Positions 7,728 to 15,496 of a stretch of DNA of 36,480 nt are shown in pieces. Location of the stretch: positions 1 through 36,480 of the forward strand of contig JAADHJ010000017.1 of the NCBI GenBank assembly GCA_013151915.1. Direction: 5' to 3'. The notes below the pieces were generated by a model. That model had not been told where the DNA came from, ran no database searches, and saw nothing but the letters and a program-made list of their open reading frames with translations. The stretch's first letter is position 1. Every line of letters starts with the position of its first letter. The DNA is from Deltaproteobacteria bacterium. Lineage in GTDB: Bacteria; BMS3Abin14. Made by a program: the position numbers and the translations under genes.

Positions 7728-9344
7728 TCAGGTGGGTTTTTCCAGCCCCATTTTCTTGATGCGGCTGATCAGTGTAGTCGGTTTTATCCCCAGGAGTTTC
7801 GCGGCTCCGTCCTCTCCGTACACTTTCCAGCTTGTCCGGACCAGCGCCGCGATGGTGTTTTCCCTCTGCCTCCTCACAATCTCCTCTTCGGGTACGACCT
7901 CGATCTGTCTTTTGTCAGACGTATTGGCTGTGTAAGTGGGAGGTGACGAGTGCCCGGGCAAGCCCCAGAGTTCGAAACCGTTCACCCCGGATCGTGCCTG
8001 GATCATCGCCCTTTCCAGGATGTTTTGGAGCTCCCTGATGTTGCCGGGCCAGTGGTAATCGAGGAGCTGCTTGAGATGTTTCTGGGTCAGGGTCGGAATT
8101 GGGGTGTTCATCTTCCTGGAGATCAGTCGAAGGAAATAATCGGTGAGAAGGGGGATGTCTTCCTTCCGCTCTCTCAGCGGGGCCACCTCCAGGGGAAAAA
8201 CGTTCAGACGGTAATAAAGGTCCTTTCGGAACTGGCCGCTTTCGACCCCTTTTTCCAGGGACCTGTTGGTCGCGGAGATGAACCGAATGTCCACCTTCTG
8301 GGTCTTCTCCTCACCGACCCTTTCGAACTCCCCTTCCTGAAGGATCCGGAGGAGCTTGCTCTGATGTTCCATGGGCGTTTCGCCGACCTCGTCCAGGAAC
8401 ATGGTGCCGCCGTCGGCGGCCTTGAGACGTCCCAAGCGGTTCCTCACAGCTCCCGTGAAGGCGCCTTTAACGTGGCCCAGGAACTCGCTGTTCCACAGCT
8501 CTTTGGGAACCGCAGCGCAGTTTACCTTGATCAGGGGTTTGTCCCGTCGATTGCTCTTCCGTTGAAGTTCCCTTGCGATCAACTCTTTGCCTGTCCCGGT
8601 CTCTCCCAGGACGAGAACGCTGGCGTTGGTCGGAGCCACGAGTTCGATCTGCTGGAGGACCTTCTGGTGGGCGGGACTCTGACCGATGAGCTCGCCGTAG
8701 GACTGGGCGGTATAGAACTCTTCCTTCAGGTAGATATTCTCGACCTCCAGCTGGCTTTTGAGCTGGTTTATCTTCTGAAAGGCGCGCGCGTTGCATATGG
8801 CGATTGCGGCGTGATCGGCCAGCATCCGAATCATCGGCAGAGTCCCCTCTCTGATATTCTTGCGGGAGAAAATGGCCAGGACCCCGAGGGTTTTTCCCCG
8901 GTATATGAGGGGTTGCCCGGCGAAGCTTTTGATCCGCTCCCGTTGAACCCAGTCAGGTTCAACGAAGGAGTTTTTTTGCTCCAGTGTGTTCATTATCTCC
9001 AGGGGTTTGCCGGAGCTGGCGATGCGACCGACCTTGCGGCCGCCTATGGGGAAACGTCGGAACTTCCCGTCGGTGCGTGCCCAATCCTCCTCCGAGTTTA
9101 TCGAATGTCCCGCACTGGCCATGAGGTGAAGGCATCTGGACCTGTCGCTGCACTCGTCGACCATGACGCAGGTAGAGCAGATGTCTCCCGGCCGTGCAAG
9201 CCAGAGACGGGCCAGAGCGACCTTCTCGAAGTCGGCGAGCCGCTGGACGATGAGGCTCAGGAGGTCGTCAAGGGACAGCTGCTGGGCCATTTCCAGCAGA
9301 AGCTTCTGTATGGCGACGTGGTTCTCGTCAGTAACGTTCGGCAT
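7728..9344 (-). CDS. Sigma-54-dependent GAF-AAA-Fis transcriptional activator
   Basis: This enhancer-binding protein activates RNA polymerase carrying sigma-54. A GAF sensor domain covers roughly residues 25-190. The AAA+ domain follows, with Walker A GETGTGKE near 247-254, the sigma-54-contacting GAFTGA loop near 294-299 and Walker B GGTMFLDE near 312-319. A C-terminal Fis-type helix-turn-helix ends in LLGIKPTTLISRIKKMGL. The GAF domain carries four cysteines (C-x2-C-x5-C-x5-C at about 56-71) that could bind a metal or Fe-S centre. It is divergent from the nitrogen-scavenging operon, which starts with a perfect sigma-54 promoter, so it almost certainly controls that operon. The chosen ATG is at 9344; a TTG at 9350 is possible. 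Confidence 0.95.
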   Translation of the reverse strand: MPNVTDENHVAIQKLLLEMAQQLSLDDLLSLIVQRLADFEKVALARLWLARPGDICSTCVMVDECSDRSRCLHLMASAGHSINSEEDWARTDGKFRRFPIGGRKVGRIASSGKPLEIMNTLEQKNSFVEPDWVQRERIKSFAGQPLIYRGKTLGVLAIFSRKNIREGTLPMIRMLADHAAIAICNARAFQKINQLKSQLEVENIYLKEEFYTAQSYGELIGQSPAHQKVLQQIELVAPTNASVLVLGETGTGKELIARELQRKSNRRDKPLIKVNCAAVPKELWNSEFLGHVKGAFTGAVRNRLGRLKAADGGTMFLDEVGETPMEHQSKLLRILQEGEFERVGEEKTQKVDIRFISATNRSLEKGVESGQFRKDLYYRLNVFPLEVAPLRERKEDIPLLTDYFLRLISRKMNTPIPTLTQKHLKQLLDYHWPGNIRELQNILERAMIQARSGVNGFELWGLPGHSSPPTYTANTSDKRQIEVVPEEEIVRRQRENTIAALVRTSWKVYGEDGAAKLLGIKPTTLISRIKKMGLEKPT

Positions 9345-9350
9345 GGTCAA

Positions 9351-9464
9351 AGGTTAGAGCGAAATATTGCTGTTTGTCAAACGATATTACGTTTTACACG
9401 AAAAATCGTTACCAAGTGTAGCGCTTGTGAAATGAATATGTCTTAATTAACAATAGGTTAGAGC
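9351..9464. promoter_or_regulatory. Candidate activator-binding region upstream of the sigma-54 promoter
   Basis: Between the divergent genes there is a 10-base direct repeat AGGTTAGAGC (9351-9360 and 9455-9464), a perfect palindrome GTTTGTCAAAC (9372-9382) and related near-palindromic sequence containing CGATATTACG (9382-9391). These are the obvious candidates for enhancer sites of the adjacent activator, at typical distances of 15-120 bases from the promoter. Which element is bound is not known. Confidence 0.4.
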
Positions 9465-9476
9465 TTGCAATAAAGG

Positions 9477-9492
9477 TGGCATATCCCTTGCA
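9477..9492 (+). promoter_or_regulatory. Sigma-54 (RpoN) -24/-12 promoter
   Basis: TGGCATATCCCTTGCA fits the consensus TGGCAYR-N4-TTGCW at every position, with the invariant GG (9478-9479) and GC (9490-9491) at the correct spacing. It faces the Sll0783-like gene, predicting a leader of about 65 bases. The adjacent divergent gene encodes a sigma-54 activator, which supports the assignment strongly. Confidence 0.9.
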
Positions 9493-9568
9493 AATTGTTT
9501 TATTGCATACTAACCGAGTTTCACCTGGCGAAGGATCCGGTGGGACGCAGACCAAAAGGGGAAAGAAC

Positions 9569-10054
9569 ATGGCAAAGGTTAATATTCAGAAACCGAAGGC
9601 AGGAGATTCCATTGTCAGCATGAACCAAAAACTGTTCGAGGATTACCAGGCCAGGCCGGGCGACAAGGCGTTGATCGCCATGCACACCGTGCCTTATGAG
9701 GGTTCGGTGGGGCTGATAAACATGCTTACCTGCACCAGGCTCGTGCGCAAGGGGTTTGATACGACCTTGATGCTCTACGGCCCCGGCGTCCTGATGGCTG
9801 CTTCCTCACGCGGCTATCCCAACGTGGGCGATGAGGCTTTCCCTGGGCACCTTGCCTTCAATAAGCAGATCCAGGTGATCATGGACGAGGGCGGAAAGGT
9901 CCTGGCCTGCCGCTTCGCACTGGCGGCCCTTTACGGCCATCGGGAAGAGGATGTGATGGACGGCGTGACCTTGATCGATCCTCTGGACGTTCTGGATTGC
10001 ACCATCGAGCATCAAAGGGCCGGGGCCCTGATGCTGGCTACCTGGACGGTGTAA
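9569..10054 (+). CDS. MSMEG_0572/Sll0783 family nitrogen-starvation protein
   Basis: This 161-residue cytoplasmic protein has the character of the Sll0783/MSMEG_0572 family, the usual first gene of Nit1C clusters induced by nitrogen starvation. Recognisable parts are [19 protein letters not shown], a glycine-rich [20 protein letters not shown] segment and [33 protein letters not shown]. The DsrE-like alternation of hydrophobic strands is only a fold suggestion. The biochemical function is not established; cyanobacterial members have been linked to nitrogen-starvation responses. The open frame starts further upstream at 9476, overlapping the promoter, so the ATG at 9569 with its GGGGAAAG binding site is the correct start. 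Confidence 0.88.
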   Translation: MAKVNIQKPKAGDSIVSMNQKLFEDYQARPGDKALIAMHTVPYEGSVGLINMLTCTRLVRKGFDTTLMLYGPGVLMAASSRGYPNVGDEAFPGHLAFNKQIQVIMDEGGKVLACRFALAALYGHREEDVMDGVTLIDPLDVLDCTIEHQRAGALMLATWTV

Positions 10055-10107
10055 CCCCTGCCGCAGCATTGTGAACCCGTGAACGTCGGTCAATATTGGT
10101 GACTTTA

Positions 10108-10135
10108 TAAAAAGCCATGAATGGACTTTTTACGA
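10108..10135. repeat. Dispersed hairpin repeat inside the operon
   Basis: This 28-base hairpin (TAAAAAGCCAT, GAA loop, ATGGACTTTTTA) is the reverse complement, with one difference, of the first hairpin of the 140-bp tandem repeats at 26389 and 26529. It sits in the 117-base gap between the Sll0783-like and amidohydrolase genes. An in-frame ATG at 10121 lies within it, an argument against using that ATG as the amidohydrolase start. It may act as an mRNA processing or stability element. Confidence 0.75.
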
Positions 10136-10171
10136 TCCTATATTGTCCGAACAAAAGAAGGAGGGGTGACC

Positions 10172-11041
10172 ATGGGACGTTTCAAGAAGGGAATGAAGGT
10201 CGGGCGCAAGGTTTTCGACGCCCATTGCCACATAGGGGGGATGGACAAGTTCCCCTATTACGGTCTTCCGGAACCGGTAAGTCCTACCGTGTTCGAGGAT
10301 CCTGACCGGGCCTCCAAAATAAAGCTTATGGATGAGCTCGGAGTGGACAGGGCCGTCGTCATGTCCAATTACGGGATCCCGGACCCGAACCAGCCCTTCG
10401 GGTTGAACCATGTGGTTCTGGAAGCCAGCAGCCATGATGACAAGAGGATCGTGGGAGGGATCTGGTTCTCTCCCATGGGCAAGATGAAAGTCGCGACCCT
10501 CGAAGCCCTCAAAGGAGCCGGTTCTCCGGGTATACAGGTTCTCAAGTCAACCTGTCTTCTGGGCGGCACCTGGGATTCGGAAGAGTGGGATGACGACACG
10601 AAGGAGAGTTGGGACGCCGTTCTGGCGACGGCCAGGGAGCACGACTACGTTCTGCACCTTCACACCAGCCCGGGCGGAGGTTCCGATGTAAGTAACTGCA
10701 TCAAGTTCGTCAGGAAGTACGGCAAGGAAGTGAAGGTGCACGTGGTCCACGCCGGTGGTGGCGTGTCGGGCCATATCAAGTTCATCCCGGAGTTCTTCAA
10801 CCTCATCCGCGAGGGGTATCAGGTTTACACGGACACCTCGTGGGCGGTGGGGTTCGGTCCGCGCTGGCTGTTCGACGAGATCGAGAAGCAGGGCATCGGC
10901 CACGACCGCGTTCTCTTCAGCTCTGACGAGCCCTGGAGCGATTTCTGGAGCGAGTACTATAAGATCGAGGGGCTTGAGATGTCCGAGGAGCTCAAGAACA
11001 ATGTGTTCTGGAACAACGCCGAGAGGCTGTACGGCGGGTAG
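10172..11041 (+). CDS. Amidohydrolase family protein (COG2159-like), operon-embedded
   Basis: The 289-residue TIM-barrel metallohydrolase shows the COG2159/Amidohydro_2 signature. It has an HxH metal-binding motif in FDAHCHIGG near residue 19, barrel-strand histidines in LHLHTSPGG and HVVHAGGG, and the catalytic aspartate in FSSDEPW near the C-terminus. Such enzymes hydrolyse or decarboxylate small ring or amide substrates. The start is the ATG at 10172, directly after a strong AAGGAGGGG binding site. It occupies the place of the nitrilase in typical Nit1C clusters, between the Sll0783-like and radical SAM genes, so it may perform the hydrolytic step there. The substrate is unknown. Confidence 0.87.
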   Translation: MGRFKKGMKVGRKVFDAHCHIGGMDKFPYYGLPEPVSPTVFEDPDRASKIKLMDELGVDRAVVMSNYGIPDPNQPFGLNHVVLEASSHDDKRIVGGIWFSPMGKMKVATLEALKGAGSPGIQVLKSTCLLGGTWDSEEWDDDTKESWDAVLATAREHDYVLHLHTSPGGGSDVSNCIKFVRKYGKEVKVHVVHAGGGVSGHIKFIPEFFNLIREGYQVYTDTSWAVGFGPRWLFDEIEKQGIGHDRVLFSSDEPWSDFWSEYYKIEGLEMSEELKNNVFWNNAERLYGG

Positions 11042-11111
11042 CTCTCTCGAAGACCGCTTGAGAGTGATTTTAACTGACAGCAAAAATCATATTCAGGAGA
11101 CCGTCAGGGTG

Positions 11112-12203
11112 ATGCAGGATAATTTCAGGGACCTTGTGGAGTTGCAAAGATGCGGCGTTCGGACCTGTAAAGACGGGATGTCCCGTCAGGGCGGTGCCGG
11201 ACCGACCGACGATAGGGCCCTGGTCTTTTCCAACGGCGTTACCCTGATGGTCCCCACCTTAAGCGAGAGCGCCGGGAACTCCGAGTATGTCCTGGAGGGT
11301 GTGGATGATCACCCTGTGCTTAAAAGAAACGGCAAGGTGGTCGACAAGGTTCGGATGGTCAGGAATCCGAAGTTTTACAGATACAAGACGGACGAGGGGA
11401 TCTCCTACAAGAAGATAGCCCGTCTCCACGGGTCCGAATGTCTCGCATCCACTGTTGTGCAGGAGTGCATCCGATACAATGATGTCTCCACGAGATGCCG
11501 TTTCTGCGCCATCGGCGTGTCTCTTGAACGGGGCGCAACGATTCACACCAAACGGCCGGAGCAGCTGGCGGAGGTTGCCTTGGCGGCCAGGAAGCTCGAC
11601 GGTGTTACTCACGTGACGTTGACCACAGGAACAACGGACCTGATGAACAAGGGGGCTGAGCACCTGGCGCGGTGCGCCTATTCCATCAAGCGCGAAGCGG
11701 GTCTACCGGTCCAGGCCCAGTGCGAACCCCCCGATGATGCAAACATCTTTTCCCACATGAAAAATATGGGCGTCGATGACCTGGGCATACACATTGAGAG
11801 CTTTGATCCGGAGGTGCGCCGTAAGTATACGCCGGGGAAAGCGTCCATCAGCATTGACGCCTATTTTGATTCCTTTGAAAAAGCGGTGATCGTATTCGGG
11901 AAAAACAAGGTCAGCACGTTTGTCATTCTCGGCCTGGGAGAGGACGAAGGGCTGACGCTCTCCCGATGCAGGGAGATCATCAGGATGGGGGTCTACCCCT
12001 ATCTGGTCCCGTTACGGCCGGTTTTGAACACTTTCCTGGTCAGGGCTGAGCCTCCCGATGGTGAGTATCTCTCTCGGATGTACAAGACTGTGGGAGCAAT
12101 GCTCCGGGAAAACGGGATGAGCGCCGAAAACAGCAGCGCCGGTTGCGTTAAATGCAAAGCGTGCTCGGTGCTTCAACTGACGGAAACCCGGAAGCATGCC
12201 TGA
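11112..12203 (+). CDS. MSMEG_0568 family radical SAM protein
   Basis: This 363-residue protein resembles the radical SAM partner of Nit1C clusters (Sll0785/MSMEG_0568). The Fe-S motif reads ECIRYNDVSTRCRFCAIG, with cysteines near 119, 129 and 132. This is C-x9-C-x2-C rather than the usual C-x3-C-x2-C. It is followed by the beta-strand/TIM-barrel segments HVTLTTGTTD, IHIESFDPEVR and STFVILGLGED. The extreme C-terminus carries a further C-x2-C-x2-C (about 345-351), which may hold an auxiliary cluster. It would generate a 5'-deoxyadenosyl radical to act on the pathway substrate. The ATG at 11112 follows AGGAGA at 11 bases; a GTG at 11064 is an alternative start. Confidence 0.88.
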   Translation: MQDNFRDLVELQRCGVRTCKDGMSRQGGAGPTDDRALVFSNGVTLMVPTLSESAGNSEYVLEGVDDHPVLKRNGKVVDKVRMVRNPKFYRYKTDEGISYKKIARLHGSECLASTVVQECIRYNDVSTRCRFCAIGVSLERGATIHTKRPEQLAEVALAARKLDGVTHVTLTTGTTDLMNKGAEHLARCAYSIKREAGLPVQAQCEPPDDANIFSHMKNMGVDDLGIHIESFDPEVRRKYTPGKASISIDAYFDSFEKAVIVFGKNKVSTFVILGLGEDEGLTLSRCREIIRMGVYPYLVPLRPVLNTFLVRAEPPDGEYLSRMYKTVGAMLRENGMSAENSSAGCVKCKACSVLQLTETRKHA

Positions 12204-12224
12204 AGGCTCCAGGAGCGTAGTCTC

Positions 12225-12740
12225 ATGTCCGAAATAACAACGATCAGGAACGTGGGAAGTTCGGAAACCACCGTACCTTACGACCTGTCACCGGAGATCG
12301 AGGTAAGGATCGCAATCGAACCCGATGAAGTCGAGGCACACTTCGAGCTCCGGCACCAGGTGTTCGTCCAGGAGCAGGGGATCTTCCCGGAAACGGACCG
12401 GGACGAGCACGACGAAAACGGCATCCTCCTCATCGCCTGCCGCCGCGGCCGGGTTGTAGGGGCGGTGAGATGCTATCCCGTGACCATGAGCGTGTGGTAC
12501 GGGGGCCGTCTTGCCGTGCACCCGGATTACAGGAAGTACGATATCGGCGTACGTCTCGTTCGGAAGGCCGTCGAAACCGTTATGAACGATCCTGGCGTCA
12601 AGCATTTTCTGGCCACGGTTCAGATACAGAACGTCCGGTTTTTCAAGAGACTGGGGTGGATCAGCATCGATCAGCCGTTTCTGATGAAAGGCAGGCGGCA
12701 CCAGTTGATGGAGAAACCGCTGAATCGGTGTTCGCAGTGA
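12225..12740 (+). CDS. MSMEG_0567/Sll0786 family GNAT N-acetyltransferase
   Basis: The 171-residue protein is a GNAT acetyltransferase of the nitrogen-starvation (Nit1C) type. After an N-terminal extension, the segment EAHFELRHQVFVQEQGIFPETDRDEHD is characteristic. The acetyl-CoA binding region is VWYGGRLAVHPDYRKYDIGVRLVRKAVE, and NVRFFKRLGWI forms the usual C-terminal helix-strand. It would acetylate an amine, possibly an intermediate or toxic by-product. It follows the radical SAM gene by 21 bases, and its stop codon overlaps the OsmC GTG start (GTGA), so the two are translationally coupled. Confidence 0.9.
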   Translation: MSEITTIRNVGSSETTVPYDLSPEIEVRIAIEPDEVEAHFELRHQVFVQEQGIFPETDRDEHDENGILLIACRRGRVVGAVRCYPVTMSVWYGGRLAVHPDYRKYDIGVRLVRKAVETVMNDPGVKHFLATVQIQNVRFFKRLGWISIDQPFLMKGRRHQLMEKPLNRCSQ

Positions 12741-13132
12741 AGATCGAAGCGAGGTTCCTGGAAGGCTACAAGTTCGAGATGGTTTCAGAGCGGCTCTCCA
12801 TCACCTCGGATCAGGTGCCCATGTACGGCGGCGAAGGTGCCGGACCGATGCCCAGTGAGCTGTTCCTGTGGTCCATCGCCTCCTGCCTGGGACAGTCCGT
12901 TGCGCACGTCATGGGAAAGGTCCGGGAGCGCATCGCCGATCTGATACTGACGGTGGAGGGGGAAAAGCACCCCACCGAGTTCAGGTACAAGAAGATAATT
13001 ATCAACGTCGCGGCAGATTGTCCCGAGGACAGACTCACCGAGATCGTAGGAATAGCCAGGAAGGGTTGCTTCATATCGAACTCCCTGGCTGATGACATTG
13101 AGCTTGAGGTAACCGTGGATGGAGCAAGATGA
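12737..13132 (+). CDS. OsmC family protein
   Basis: The 131-residue protein is of the OsmC/Ohr superfamily, thiol peroxidases or thiol-handling proteins that act as domain-swapped dimers. The two cysteine positions expected of the fold are present: Cys50 in LWSIASCLGQSVAHVMGK and Cys111 in RKGCFISNSL, with an additional Cys95 in the ADCPED turn. It starts with GTG at 12737, overlapping the GNAT stop; the longer open frame upstream runs inside the GNAT gene and is not real. Its stop overlaps the AllG start as ATGA. OsmC is not part of typical Nit1C or oxamate clusters; it may detoxify a reactive sulfur, peroxide or cyanide-like product. Confidence 0.88.
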   Translation: MKIEARFLEGYKFEMVSERLSITSDQVPMYGGEGAGPMPSELFLWSIASCLGQSVAHVMGKVRERIADLILTVEGEKHPTEFRYKKIIINVAADCPEDRLTEIVGIARKGCFISNSLADDIELEVTVDGAR

Positions 13133-14532
13133 TCGACCTTGACCGTGACATCAGTGTCCTGAACATCGGTCTGGAAGGGTTTTACACAGAGCTCAGATCC
13201 CTGGGAGTCCCTGTCGTGCATGTGGACTGGCGGCCCCCTGCTGGAGGGGACAAGCGTCTCGGCAAGGCACTGGCCGCTCTGAGGGGGGCAAAATACGACA
13301 GGGCCAACGCCAACACTGTGGCGAGGATGGTCAAGAGCAGTCCCCGTTGGATCGACGTTGATACCGCACTGAACGTGATCCCGGGTATGAAGCCTAACCA
13401 CATACTTCATTCCGGCCCCCCCATCGATTTCGAGGATATGTGCGATCCGCAGCAGCGGGCAGTGGAAGGGGCCGCGGTATTCGAGGAGTGGGTGAAAAAC
13501 AGGTCGGAACTCAGAAGGAAGCTTCGAAACTCCGAGATCATCCTTGCGCCGAACTATTCAACCGGAAGCATCGGTCCCATGTGCGGCGTCATCACCCCCT
13601 CGATGAGCGTCATAGTCACCAGAAACACGACCTATCGGAACAGGTCCTGGTCCACCTTCAACGAGGGGAAGGGGAACGTCTTGTGGATGGGCACCTACGA
13701 TGAGGGGACCATACGGCGGCTCAAGTGGATAAAGGAAGTCATGGGGCCCGGGTTGAAACAGGCCCTGAAGAGGTCCGAAGGCGGTATAGACCTGTTCGGG
13801 ATCCTCTCGGAAGCCATCCAAATGGGAGATGAGGCACATGCCAGAAGCGCTGCTGCCACATTGCTGCTGCTCCGGCATCTTTTCCCGCTTCTTCTTCAGA
13901 CCGACCTGAACAGGAAAGAGATCCAGGAGATTGTCGCGTTCATCGGCGGCAACAACCACTTTTTCCTGAACCTCACCCTGACCGCATGCAAAGTCACCGC
14001 CGACGCGGCCCACGGTGTGAAAAACTCCACCGTCGTCACCGGCATGAGCAGGAACGGGGTCGAATTCGCCCTCAGGGTGGGTGGGGCCGGTGACAGGTGG
14101 TTCATTTCCGATACCGCCCCCATGGACGAGGCGATCTACTACACGGGGTATTCCCCGGAGGACGCCGCGGGGGATATCGGGGACAGCGCCATCGTCGAAA
14201 CCGTGGGGCTCGGTGGCATGGTTATCGGGGCCGCCCCAACCATAAGCTCCTTCGTGGGGGGATCCATGGCCGATTCCGTCCAGGCCATGAAGACCATGAA
14301 AAGCATCTGTGCGGGCACCAACCCCAAATTCGCTCTTGCTGCAGTGGATTTCATACCCGCTCCCCTCGGCATCGACATCCGGAAGGTGGTGAAAACCGGT
14401 GTCACACCAATCATCAACACGGGTGTAATCCACAGATCCTTGGATGTGGGGCAGATTGGAGCAGGGATCGCCCGGGCTCCCATGGAACCTTTCGTTCAGG
14501 CCCTGAAGTATATGGAGGAAAACGATGACTAA
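13129..14532 (+). CDS. allG: DUF1116 protein, oxamate carbamoyltransferase subunit AllG/YlbE
   Basis: The 467-residue protein belongs to DUF1116 (YlbE/YahG). In E. coli this subunit works with FdrA (AllF) and AllH in oxamate carbamoyltransferase, which phosphorolyses oxalurate to oxamate and carbamoyl phosphate. Visible signatures are VVHVDWRPPAGGD near residue 30, LHSGPPIDFEDMCDPQQRA near 90, and FIGGNNHFFLNLTLTACK near 265. Near 385-410 there is a glycine-rich GGMVIGAAPTISSFVGG. It is coupled to OsmC by an ATGA overlap and overlaps the carbamate kinase start by eight bases. That strict coupling and the FdrA and AllH genes downstream support the assignment. Confidence 0.9.
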   Translation: MIDLDRDISVLNIGLEGFYTELRSLGVPVVHVDWRPPAGGDKRLGKALAALRGAKYDRANANTVARMVKSSPRWIDVDTALNVIPGMKPNHILHSGPPIDFEDMCDPQQRAVEGAAVFEEWVKNRSELRRKLRNSEIILAPNYSTGSIGPMCGVITPSMSVIVTRNTTYRNRSWSTFNEGKGNVLWMGTYDEGTIRRLKWIKEVMGPGLKQALKRSEGGIDLFGILSEAIQMGDEAHARSAAATLLLLRHLFPLLLQTDLNRKEIQEIVAFIGGNNHFFLNLTLTACKVTADAAHGVKNSTVVTGMSRNGVEFALRVGGAGDRWFISDTAPMDEAIYYTGYSPEDAAGDIGDSAIVETVGLGGMVIGAAPTISSFVGGSMADSVQAMKTMKSICAGTNPKFALAAVDFIPAPLGIDIRKVVKTGVTPIINTGVIHRSLDVGQIGAGIARAPMEPFVQALKYMEENDD

Positions 14533-15475
14533 GCCAGTAGCGGTTGTGGCTTTCGGTGGCAACGCGATCCTCAGTTCCAACGAGGACATGTCCTTTGAAA
14601 CTCAGCTGAACAATGCCAAGGAAACGTGCAGGCAGATGCTGGGCATTTTGCGGAAACGCTATGAGATGGTCATCGTACACGGCAATGGGCCGCAGGTGGG
14701 AAACCTCCTCATACAGTTCGAGAGCGCGCGTGACATTATTCCCATCCCCCCCCTCGACGCGGCAGTGGCCTCTTCCCAGGGACTCCTGGGACACATGCTG
14801 CTTATAAGCATGCGTACGATGCTCGAGGAAGAATGCCTCCAGAAAGAGGTGACAGCGATCCTGACCCAGGTTGTGGTGGACGAGGAGGATCCGGCTTACC
14901 TGGAGCCCACCAAGCCGATAGGACCCTTTTACAGCAGGGAACGGGCCGAGGTACTCAAGAAGGAGAAGGGGTGGCACATGGTGGAGGACAGCAACCGCGG
15001 ATACCGCCGTGTGGTCTTCTCACCCCGTCCCCGGAAGATCATGGCCCTGAACGTGATCAGGCGGCTGATCGAGAGCGGGACCGTGGTCATTGCCTGCGGT
15101 GGAGGAGGGATCCCGGTCAATCACAAGACGGACAAGGTTATCGGGACGGAGGGCGTCATCGACAAGGATTTTACAGCCGCACTTCTCGCCTACAACCTCA
15201 ACGCGGAACTTTTCCTGATCCTGACGGCAGTCAACAAGGTCTGCGTGAATTACGGCAAGCCGGACCAATACGAAGTGGACGTCATGAGCGTTGCCGAGGC
15301 AAAAGCGTGGTTGAAGGAAGGCCATTTTCCACCGGGCAGCATGGGCCCGAAGATCGAAGCTGCCATTGAGTTCGTCGAAAGGGGCGGAAAGGAAGCCATC
15401 ATCACGGGAGAGAAAAACCTCCTGGCAGCCTTAAACCACGGGGTTTGCACCCGGATCATCGGCGAATACCCGTAA
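14525..15475 (+). CDS. arcC: Carbamate kinase
   Basis: The 316-residue enzyme of the amino-acid kinase fold makes ATP from carbamoyl phosphate and ADP, leaving carbamate that decays to ammonia and CO2. Family motifs are complete: AFGGNAILSS at the N-terminus, VIVHGNGPQVGN near 50-61, ACGGGGIPV near 190-198, and LTAVNKVCVNYGKP followed by GSMGPKIEAA in the C-terminal half. Its place between allG and fdrA matches the role of E. coli AllK/YbcF in oxamate fermentation rather than the arginine deiminase pathway; no arcA or arcB is present. The start overlaps allG by eight bases. Confidence 0.95.
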   Translation: MTKPVAVVAFGGNAILSSNEDMSFETQLNNAKETCRQMLGILRKRYEMVIVHGNGPQVGNLLIQFESARDIIPIPPLDAAVASSQGLLGHMLLISMRTMLEEECLQKEVTAILTQVVVDEEDPAYLEPTKPIGPFYSRERAEVLKKEKGWHMVEDSNRGYRRVVFSPRPRKIMALNVIRRLIESGTVVIACGGGGIPVNHKTDKVIGTEGVIDKDFTAALLAYNLNAELFLILTAVNKVCVNYGKPDQYEVDVMSVAEAKAWLKEGHFPPGSMGPKIEAAIEFVERGGKEAIITGEKNLLAALNHGVCTRIIGEYP

Positions 15476-15496
15476 CCGGATTATCAGGACCTGACC

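Noticed and set aside
7950-9446. 498-codon plus-strand open frame opposite the sigma-54 activator
   Set aside because: It lies antisense to a gene with complete AAA+ motifs, shows no family features, and reads through the activator's own promoter region. It is a by-product of high GC content.
13558-14589. 343-codon minus-strand open frame opposite AllG
   Set aside because: The sense strand encodes a clear DUF1116 protein coupled to its neighbours. The antisense frame is His/Gly/Pro-rich with no recognisable domain.
14525-15475. Carbamate kinase as part of an arginine deiminase pathway
   Set aside because: No arginine deiminase or ornithine carbamoyltransferase is present, whereas AllG, FdrA and AllH flank the gene.
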